Positions 6,414 through 13,602 of a stretch of 19,729 nucleotides of DNA are shown piece by piece. The notes under the pieces were generated by a model that was not told where the DNA came from, searched no databases, and worked only from the letters and a program-made list of their open reading frames with translations. Each line of letters begins with the position of its first letter. The first letter of the stretch is position 1. The stretch comes from Defluviitaleaceae bacterium (GTDB lineage Bacteria; Bacillota; Clostridia; Lachnospirales; WQUN01). Made by a program: the position numbers and the translations under genes. Location: positions 1 through 19,729 of the forward strand of contig WRHA01000360.1 in assembly GCA_009783395.1 (NCBI GenBank), in the 5' to 3' direction.

Positions 6414-9400
6414 ATGTTGAATTTTAAACGCAAAAAAAGAGTCCATCTTGTTTCAGAAGAAATTAAATCCCCGAATGATGCCAGGGGAGAAAGCAGTGTA
6501 TATCAAGCATCTGCGATGCGCGACGGATACGCCTGTTGGGTTATCGCAGAGTCTTTGTCGAAAACGGTCAGTCACCCGGAAAAGCTGGCGGCACATTCTT
6601 TTTTGGAGAATTTTAAAAAGAAGCCGAGCCTTTCCGCCTCCGTTTTGACGTCCTTTGTTATGGACGCACATAAGGCTCTTCGCCGAGAGATTGAAAGCTC
6701 CGGCGGTAGCGGAAGAGCGCATTATCAGGTGTCTATTGCGGCCATTGTCACCGACTATAGAAGTGTAATTGCTGTCGGATGCGGGAACGCAATGTTTTAT
6801 CATTTCAGAAATGGTGAGATTAACAGAAAGGCGGGCATTTCGGAGACAGATTGCATTGGCGGCTATGAGCCAAGTATCGCCATATCAAAGAAAATAAAAT
6901 TAAAAAACAATGACGGCATTTTTGCCGCAACCGGTAAATTGTCGGAAATGTTAAGCAGGGCCGGGGGAAACACAGAAGCGGCTTTAGAAACTGCAATGAA
7001 CAAAAATACATTCAGCACTCCCGCCGAACAAGTTACCCAAATCCAAGAATTTGTTTTGGCTAAGCAAATGAATAAGGACGACAGAAGTATTCTGCCTTTT
7101 ACCGGGATTGCCATATCTGCAAACAAGGTGCAGTCGGAAAAAAATACGCCTGCCCCCTTTGCAAAAATCGCGGCTGCTGTATTGGTTATTCTTGCAGTTT
7201 CTTTAACCGGAATTTCGATCTCCTCCGGTATCAGACGAAACAGCGCGATAAATGAAATCAATACATTGGTGCAACAAGGCGACCGACATTTTAGTGCCGG
7301 TGAATTTATAAGGGCTTCTTTGGCATACGAAACGGCTTCGCAAGAGACATCACGGCTTGCGCCGATCGTTTCAGTCGCCATACGGTCGTGGCGCACACAA
7401 AATCAGCAAGAAATAAGTCGGTTAAACGCTCGTATTTCTATTGCGCAAGATGCCGGTGACGCAGAAAGTCAATTAAACCAAAGGAATTATCAAGCTGCTG
7501 CCGACCTTTTTATGCGCTCGCGTGAACTGGGGCGCGATTTGCGAGACAGAGAACGCGCTTTGGAAGTCGCCTTTTCTCCTCCGAGTTTTCGGCTGGCGTT
7601 ACAAGTTAATGCAACCGGCAATTTAAACAATGGTTTTGATGTTGATATTTTAGATAATCGTGTAAACAAAGCTGTGCGGCGTCAAAACATTTCTCATTTT
7701 ATTTCCTTGTCTCGTGCCGCAATTGATTCCGGCCAATATAACAGTGCCTTGGCGTATTTGCGCAGGGCAGATAACTTGGTTGTTTTGACTGTCGATTCTG
7801 TGGCTGCCGAAGAAATAAATATTTTAAATGCCGAAATATTGGTTCGTTTGGCTCAGGGGGCAGAGCGTGAAGAGGAAGAGGCAAGAGCGCAGAGGCTTAA
7901 TGCAATTTCTCTCATTTTGTTTGATGCCGAACGCGAACAAAACATGCAAAGAGCAGAGGAATTATATCAACAGGCAATAGACGAATATATCCTCTTAGGC
8001 GAGTTTAACAGGGCAAGAGATGTCCAGTTTAGGCTTGTAAGCCGTTTGATGGAATATCGAGACGAAGAACAGCGTGCGAATATTGCAATTATTGAACAAG
8101 ACCATGTAGGCAGTGCGGAACTTGCCCTTGCCTCTGGAGATTTCAGCGGTGCAATTATGCATTTCCAACTTGCGGAAGCCGCTTTCAGGCAAATAGGCGA
8201 GGCATCTATGGCAAACATGATGCTTGCGCGGATTGCAATGGTACAACACGAGCAGGAAAGACAAGAAAACGAATCGCGCATACAAGGCATAATGCAAACT
8301 GTTTCCACCGCGAGAAATCTCATGCTGAGCGGAGATTATGATCAGGCATTAAATCTTTTAACCCCCGCAAGGGAAAGCCTTTTGGCGGCGGGTGAATATT
8401 TGCGTGCGTCAGAGGTTCAGGAGCTTATCGCTACTGCGCGTTCCGGCATAACCGGTCGCGGTTTGACCCCCGTGGAGGCAATTCTTCAAGAAGCCGAAAT
8501 TTACATGTTGCGCGGCGAATGGGCAAATGCAATAAGATTGTTTGAGTCTGCATATACGCAGTTTACAGAGATGGACAACCCGGAGCGTGCCGCACACGCA
8601 CGCTCTCGCATGACGATCGCGGAAATGGAAAGAGATAACGAGCAGTCAACCGAAGAAAGGGTTAATCGAGCAGAAGCTCTTATGTTACAGGGTGAATCGG
8701 AATATGCCGCCGGGAGGTTTGCAACTGCCGCATCGTATTTCCAACAGGCGAGAGATTTATTCGCTTCGCTTTCCATGCAACCGGAATCGCTTGATGCGGC
8801 AAACAGGATAACGGCCGCAAATGCCGCAATCTCCGCTATTGAAGATGAAGAAACAGAGGAATTATTGGCACAGGCGCATGAGCATGAAGCAAGCGGCGAT
8901 GAGTCTTTGCGTGCCGGTGAATTTGATGATGCGCGAAATTCATTCAGGCAAGCACTGGACATCTTCCTGCGTGCCGATTCTGAAGCAGATTCAAATCGTG
9001 TCAGAGAGAAAATAGAAAGAACAGACAGGCAACAGGATGAAGAAGCTCAAAGAGAAGCCGACGAAGAGCAAAGAGAGGCCGACGAAGCCCAACGCGACGA
9101 AGAAAATAGCGCACGCCAAGAAAGAATTGACACAGCGCGTGACAATGTAGAGCGGGCAAATGATGCTCTTGCTCCTCCCGAGAGAGACTTTAATTCCGCG
9201 CGCAGATACTTTCAACAAGCACTGCGGACTTTTCAAGATTTAGAAATGGGCAGCGATATCGTAAGTATCGAAAACAGGCTTACTCAACTTGAACTACTGC
9301 AGGAAGAGGAGATTCGCCAGCAAGAACGGGCAGATGCCGATGAAGCATTCCAAAGAGCAAGAGACATTGCAGCAGACTACGAAATAGAAGGCAACGATCA

Positions 9401-11606
9401 TCTTAATGAAGGCAGGCTTGACCAAGCCCGGATAAGCTTCCTGAGGGCACAAACCGCTTATGCAAATCTTGGACTGGATTTAAATGTAATGTTGATTAAC
9501 AACATGCTTGCCGAAGTTGACAGGCTTATGCGGGAGCGTGAAGGCGGAAACGCGACAAATGCGCTTGCAGAAGCAAGAGCACATGAAAATAACGGTCTTA
9601 ACGCCTTGTACGAAAATAATTTTTCCAAAGCAATAGCCGAACTGCAACTCGCATTGAATTCATTTGAAGCTTTAGCGCGTACCGAAGATGTAAATCGTGT
9701 GATAGGTCTCATGAGTAGAGTGCGGACGGAACAAGCAGCGCATGATGCACAACAGAACGCAGCGGGCAGTCGTAGAGATAGTCTTGATGAGGCTATAGTC
9801 CAATATGAACTCGGCAAAACCTGTGCAGAAAATGCTTATTATTCAAGTGCATTAGATGCATTTGCAACAGCTCAAGTGCTGTTCAGGGAAGTGCCTTTGC
9901 CGACGCCTTCGAGGGAAATACACGATTTAGAGGTTGCTATCGCCAGAATTGCTGCAAGCAGCGAGGCTGCAGGCATTGCTGCCGCTCGTAACCAAACAAT
10001 ATCGGGCTGGCTCACAACCGCACGTGACCATTACGAGCTTGCAATCCGGGCATTTAATATGTTGGATAGGAATGTGGACGTTGCCCGTGTTCAAGGTCTT
10101 GTTAGTGCCGCAAATAACGCCGCTACCGAAGAGCAAAGAAGAGCTGCAGACGAACTCAGGCGAAATACTGACCTTGATCGTGCTAGACGTCTGCTGGAAG
10201 ACGTCGAAGGCAGTGACGGTTTCATTCATAATTCTAATTTTCTTCAGGCAGAAATCACACTTGCAAATGCGGAAGATATTCTGAGAAGTTTGGAACGCGA
10301 TGGACTAGGCAACGATGATGTGTCCTCTTTATTGATGAGCATCACCACCGCTCAAGCAAGCCTAAGGAGATATATAGAAAGACATCGCCTTGAAATGCTT
10401 ATAATTCAATCGCATAGTGTGTGGCTCCTCGCCGAACAAGGCGTGGAAGACTTTTCACGCGCTTTTTATAAATTAAATCGAGCATTGAATGGATTTCTAC
10501 AGCCAGATACTTTTGACCGCGAGCGCCAACAAGACATAGGTTATTTAATTCTTGCACGGCAACGCCAACTCGACGGGATTAGAGCTGAACTCACTGCAAC
10601 CCAAATCAGAAACACAAATAGAGCCGCAGCAACCGCCGCACTAGAAAATGCAAGAACCCAAGTAATCATCAATGCTGCTACAGCAAGAGAAAGCGCAGAA
10701 AGCGCGAGAACTGATGCTGGAACAGCACGCACAAATGCAGAAGACGCAGTCTCAGCGGCAACGACCGCGAACTCAAGCGCGGGTACAGTACGCCAACGTT
10801 ATAACACTGGAAGAGCAATTCTGTTGCGGGTCAATGTAAATAATAGCAACCGATATGTTACGCCCGCGTCTTGGGATCCTTATTTCACTCCGCCTGCTTT
10901 GACAGTCATAGAAGGGCGTGCTTATGTTAATAATGCTATTGCTGATTTTGACGCTGCCTTAGACGGTGTTGATGGGATTGAAGGTCATTATGATGATGCA
11001 AGCACTTATTTTCTAGAGGCTAGTACTAGCTTTGCTGCGGCGCAATATGATTTTGGAGCTGCTCGGGGACACTATGAAGTTGCTCGGGGACACTATGAAG
11101 TTGCCCGAACCTTTTACAAAGATGCACGCGATGCGTATGAAGGTGTACGCGGTGCGTATTTGACTGTGATTGGATATTACAGGGCGGCAGCCTACTTGTT
11201 CAGGCGTGCAGGAGAATATGGTTTAGCGAGCGGCATGGACACTCTCGTCTTATATATCGAAGAAGGCATAGTCGCAGAAATTAACACACTGATTGGTGAG
11301 ATAGAGGGGGCAGATGGCAGAATTTCATCAATGAGCGGTTATATTGCAACAATGGAACTCATCGCCGCAGAGATGGGTTATTATGCAGATACAGCCTCTG
11401 AAAACATGTTAACCGCCCAAAGTGACGAAACTGCTGCAGCCAATGCTGCAGCCAATGCTGCAGCCAATGCTAGTACCAATCGTACTCATATACAAACTCT
11501 CCAAGGCATTGCAATCAACTGGCGGAATAGTGCGAGCGATTTATCAAATTTTTGGCCGGTTGCTAATATCCCTACCACCCCACAATCCCTTCGTCCACTT
11601 CCATAA
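6414..11606 (+). CDS. Giant membrane protein: degenerate PP2C-like domain, one TM helix, TPR-rich and Ala-rich repeats (1730 aa)
   Basis: AGGGGAGA precedes ATG 6414. Residues 1-230 follow the PP2C phosphatase plan, but the metal-binding Asp positions are changed: 'ADG' becomes Ala45-Glu-Ser, 'GDSR' becomes Gly122-Cys-Gly-Asn, and 'SDG' becomes Ala172-Thr-Gly; only the final Asp (KDDRS, 221-225) remains. It is therefore likely a pseudophosphatase. One transmembrane helix lies at about 249-271. About ten TPR-like units of roughly 60-65 residues cover about 280-1200 (pattern 'A..h...G.f..A...f..A...f'), broken near 869-905 by an acidic Gln/Glu/Arg coiled coil. An Ala/Thr/Asn coiled stretch (about 1403-1470) is followed by a tail with 7-residue periodicity. 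With the PP2C part in the cytoplasm, about 1450 residues would lie outside, perhaps spanning the cell wall. PP2C plus FHA recalls threonine-phosphorylation control of T6SS, but no kinase is visible here. Confidence 0.75.
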   Translation: MLNFKRKKRVHLVSEEIKSPNDARGESSVYQASAMRDGYACWVIAESLSKTVSHPEKLAAHSFLENFKKKPSLSASVLTSFVMDAHKALRREIESSGGSGRAHYQVSIAAIVTDYRSVIAVGCGNAMFYHFRNGEINRKAGISETDCIGGYEPSIAISKKIKLKNNDGIFAATGKLSEMLSRAGGNTEAALETAMNKNTFSTPAEQVTQIQEFVLAKQMNKDDRSILPFTGIAISANKVQSEKNTPAPFAKIAAAVLVILAVSLTGISISSGIRRNSAINEINTLVQQGDRHFSAGEFIRASLAYETASQETSRLAPIVSVAIRSWRTQNQQEISRLNARISIAQDAGDAESQLNQRNYQAAADLFMRSRELGRDLRDRERALEVAFSPPSFRLALQVNATGNLNNGFDVDILDNRVNKAVRRQNISHFISLSRAAIDSGQYNSALAYLRRADNLVVLTVDSVAAEEINILNAEILVRLAQGAEREEEEARAQRLNAISLILFDAEREQNMQRAEELYQQAIDEYILLGEFNRARDVQFRLVSRLMEYRDEEQRANIAIIEQDHVGSAELALASGDFSGAIMHFQLAEAAFRQIGEASMANMMLARIAMVQHEQERQENESRIQGIMQTVSTARNLMLSGDYDQALNLLTPARESLLAAGEYLRASEVQELIATARSGITGRGLTPVEAILQEAEIYMLRGEWANAIRLFESAYTQFTEMDNPERAAHARSRMTIAEMERDNEQSTEERVNRAEALMLQGESEYAAGRFATAASYFQQARDLFASLSMQPESLDAANRITAANAAISAIEDEETEELLAQAHEHEASGDESLRAGEFDDARNSFRQALDIFLRADSEADSNRVREKIERTDRQQDEEAQREADEEQREADEAQRDEENSARQERIDTARDNVERANDALAPPERDFNSARRYFQQALRTFQDLEMGSDIVSIENRLTQLELLQEEEIRQQERADADEAFQRARDIAADYEIEGNDHLNEGRLDQARISFLRAQTAYANLGLDLNVMLINNMLAEVDRLMREREGGNATNALAEARAHENNGLNALYENNFSKAIAELQLALNSFEALARTEDVNRVIGLMSRVRTEQAAHDAQQNAAGSRRDSLDEAIVQYELGKTCAENAYYSSALDAFATAQVLFREVPLPTPSREIHDLEVAIARIAASSEAAGIAAARNQTISGWLTTARDHYELAIRAFNMLDRNVDVARVQGLVSAANNAATEEQRRAADELRRNTDLDRARRLLEDVEGSDGFIHNSNFLQAEITLANAEDILRSLERDGLGNDDVSSLLMSITTAQASLRRYIERHRLEMLIIQSHSVWLLAEQGVEDFSRAFYKLNRALNGFLQPDTFDRERQQDIGYLILARQRQLDGIRAELTATQIRNTNRAAATAALENARTQVIINAATARESAESARTDAGTARTNAEDAVSAATTANSSAGTVRQRYNTGRAILLRVNVNNSNRYVTPASWDPYFTPPALTVIEGRAYVNNAIADFDAALDGVDGIEGHYDDASTYFLEASTSFAAAQYDFGAARGHYEVARGHYEVARTFYKDARDAYEGVRGAYLTVIGYYRAAAYLFRRAGEYGLASGMDTLVLYIEEGIVAEINTLIGEIEGADGRISSMSGYIATMELIAAEMGYYADTASENMLTAQSDETAAANAAANAAANASTNRTHIQTLQGIAINWRNSASDLSNFWPVANIPTTPQSLRPLP
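11060..11101 (+). repeat. Perfect tandem 21-bp duplication in the giant protein gene
   Basis: Two identical 21-bp copies (11060-11080 and 11081-11101) encode ARGHYEV twice. They sit within a longer 7-residue periodic region (ARTFYKD, ARDAYEG, VRGAYLT follow), so the DNA repeat looks like a recent expansion of an older heptad pattern. Confidence 0.9.
11434..11469 (+). repeat. Three perfect 12-bp tandem repeats encoding Ala-Ala-Asn-Ala units
   Basis: CTGCAGCCAATG occurs three times in a row, in frame, near the C-terminus of the giant protein. It is a likely slippage-prone site; unit gain or loss keeps the reading frame. Confidence 0.92.
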
Positions 11607-11647
11607 CCCCCTCACCAGAAATTATCCTCCAAGGCGGTGAACACCAC

Positions 11648-12871
11648 ATGCTAAAGCCGGAAAACATAAAAAAGATAATAGACGGCATGTCAAATGCAAA
11701 CGACAAACTCTATATGGCAGAGCTTATGACAAAGGTGTTTACGGAGCTTTCAAGTGAAGTGGAGAACAAGTACAACAGTTTGGAAAACAAGATAAGGGCA
11801 AGCGTGGATGCCGTAAAGCCAATAAACATCTATGTAGATAAGATAGAAAAACAAGCCGACGGCAGTTTTTTGCACCCCGTATGTGATGACGATTTTTACG
11901 ACGGAGTTTTGGCAGATTTCGAAGGAAGTTGTCATCACATAGGCCTGTTTTTCGCAAAATTATCTTACAAGGAAATTTGCAATTTGCTTAAAAGCGGTTT
12001 GGAAATCGAAAACGGGCTGAAATTCACGTTTAAAAAAAACGAAAAATATTTAGACAAAATAAAAGAACTGTACGAAATTTTCAAGGACAACCGCATTGCT
12101 TGGAGAACGGTTTATTTCCCATACGCCTATAAGTTCCTTGACGTTTTTTTGTCAATCGATGAAAACGGCGCAAGCAATGCAACCCTAACGGAAGTTTTGG
12201 AAACGGAAGTTTTGGAAAAGTACAGCCTGAAAAAAGGCGTCATTCCCCGATGGAATATAAAAACAATAACCGCCGATCAAAAAAATTTTTCCGCCCCGGC
12301 TTCCTCCCCGATAGAAAATCGCATTTTGTACGAGCAAAAAGCAATTTTCCAAGATTCTAATATGTACCTTGTTGTAAATTCAAACGAAGCCCCTTTTGAA
12401 TATGTAACCTTCAGCCAAACCGAGAGAAACAGGAGTATATCCGTGTATTCCGAAACGGACAAACAAACTCTTTGGCAAATGAAAGCAATAATGGATAAAT
12501 CATACGCAGATATTTCGTGTCCTTTGGAAAATTGTCTGCACAATGAAGAAGCGGATAGCTTCGTTGGAGATTTTGCTGATGTAAAAACAAAAACAGTATT
12601 TGCGCAATGCGAAGTTGAAAGAATAATCAAAGGGTTTGGCAATGATTTTATCCTAAAAGAGTTGACCCCAGACGCTAAACTATCCGACAAAGAAACATAC
12701 AATTGCAATTTGTTTCTTGATAACAGCAATACAGAAAAAAAAAGAACCCTGCTGGCTAAATTTAAATCAACTCATGAAAAAAATTACTTGCTTTACGATA
12801 GGCTAAGTTTTCTTGTTTCACAGCTTGAGCTTGTTTTTCCGGAGTACAACTGGGCGGGTGAAATTGTATGA
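11648..12871 (+). CDS. Unrecognised CIS-cluster protein (407 aa)
   Basis: GGCGGTG lies about 8 nt before ATG 11648, 41 bp after the giant gene. The N-terminal 55 residues are helical and coiled-coil-like (MAELMTKVFTELSSEVENKYNSLENKI). The middle is mixed alpha/beta with FYDGVLADFEG near 82, and the C-terminus ends in a hydrophobic stretch with LVFPEYNW. There is no signal peptide, membrane helix or catalytic motif that I recognise. The helical start and overall plan resemble clostridial proteins often mislabelled 'normocyte-binding protein' that I associate from memory with similar clusters; I could not check this. Its ATGA overlap with the next gene implies coupled synthesis and perhaps a complex. 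A baseplate or assembly role is possible but unproven. Confidence 0.65.
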   Translation: MLKPENIKKIIDGMSNANDKLYMAELMTKVFTELSSEVENKYNSLENKIRASVDAVKPINIYVDKIEKQADGSFLHPVCDDDFYDGVLADFEGSCHHIGLFFAKLSYKEICNLLKSGLEIENGLKFTFKKNEKYLDKIKELYEIFKDNRIAWRTVYFPYAYKFLDVFLSIDENGASNATLTEVLETEVLEKYSLKKGVIPRWNIKTITADQKNFSAPASSPIENRILYEQKAIFQDSNMYLVVNSNEAPFEYVTFSQTERNRSISVYSETDKQTLWQMKAIMDKSYADISCPLENCLHNEEADSFVGDFADVKTKTVFAQCEVERIIKGFGNDFILKELTPDAKLSDKETYNCNLFLDNSNTEKKRTLLAKFKSTHEKNYLLYDRLSFLVSQLELVFPEYNWAGEIV

Positions 12872-13581
12872 ATTATGTGTGGGAATATGCGATTAGCGCA
12901 AACAATTCCGGCAAAGACATCAACGAAACAACCTATGTCCATCAAGAAGTGGAAGATAATTTTGAAAATTACAGCGCGTATACCGAACTTTCAACAAAAA
13001 CAATAAATGCTTTTGATTCAACCCCAACCATTATCGTTAACCCCTATTACCGATACGGCAAAATTTTTAGCGATCTGTTAAAGGAAAATGACAACACGGT
13101 AAGCCGCGAAATCAAGCATGTGATATTAAACACCGCAATGCACCTCTTAACATACGTGGACAGAAAAACGGGAATGAACAAAACAGAATACTATATAAAT
13201 TTTATAATCAATGACATCGAATCCGGAGTGTTTGGAGAGAACAACAGGGAAATTTTTGCAAGCGATTTTGATAGAAACCAAAAGCGCATGATTGCAAAAA
13301 ATATCCTTACGCTATACTCCATCGGCGAAGAAATACATGTGCTGAGAGAAACCTTCTCTCAAATTTTTAGAGATAGTTATATCTTTATAAACATGGAGAA
13401 AAAAAACGAGTTTATCTTCTATCTTAGAGAGCAAAAAACAGAAAAATATGAAAGAATGGTAGAATTTCTTCTTGCCATGTTTTTGCCGATAGATTGCACA
13501 AGTTCAATTTTTTGGACAGAAATTCTTGGCGTAATAGGTACAGATGATATGATGAAAATCGGCAAAATCGCACTTTATTGA
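12868..13581 (+). CDS. Unrecognised CIS-cluster protein (237 aa)
   Basis: The start codon overlaps the previous stop in ATGA, so translation is coupled. The protein is soluble. Its first 75 residues look beta-rich (ending TIIVNPYYRYGKIFSDLL), and the rest (about 85-237) is mostly helical with a hydrophobic helix near FLLAMFLPIDC. It has no haem or other peroxidase motif, although proteins of similar plan are sometimes auto-labelled 'iron-dependent peroxidase'; I give that name no weight. The tight pairing with the 407-aa gene suggests that the two act together, perhaps as assembly or baseplate factors. Confidence 0.65.
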   Translation: MNYVWEYAISANNSGKDINETTYVHQEVEDNFENYSAYTELSTKTINAFDSTPTIIVNPYYRYGKIFSDLLKENDNTVSREIKHVILNTAMHLLTYVDRKTGMNKTEYYINFIINDIESGVFGENNREIFASDFDRNQKRMIAKNILTLYSIGEEIHVLRETFSQIFRDSYIFINMEKKNEFIFYLREQKTEKYERMVEFLLAMFLPIDCTSSIFWTEILGVIGTDDMMKIGKIALY

Positions 13582-13602
13582 GTTTTTTGAGGGGAAGTCG
13601 GC

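Noticed and set aside
11060..11469. Short direct repeats as a CRISPR-like or regulatory array
   Set aside because: Units are adjacent without spacers, are multiples of three, and keep the coding frame of a repeat protein.
12868..13581. Peroxidase function for the 237-aa protein
   Set aside because: That is only a label recalled for similar proteins; no haem ligand or peroxidase signature is visible in the sequence.
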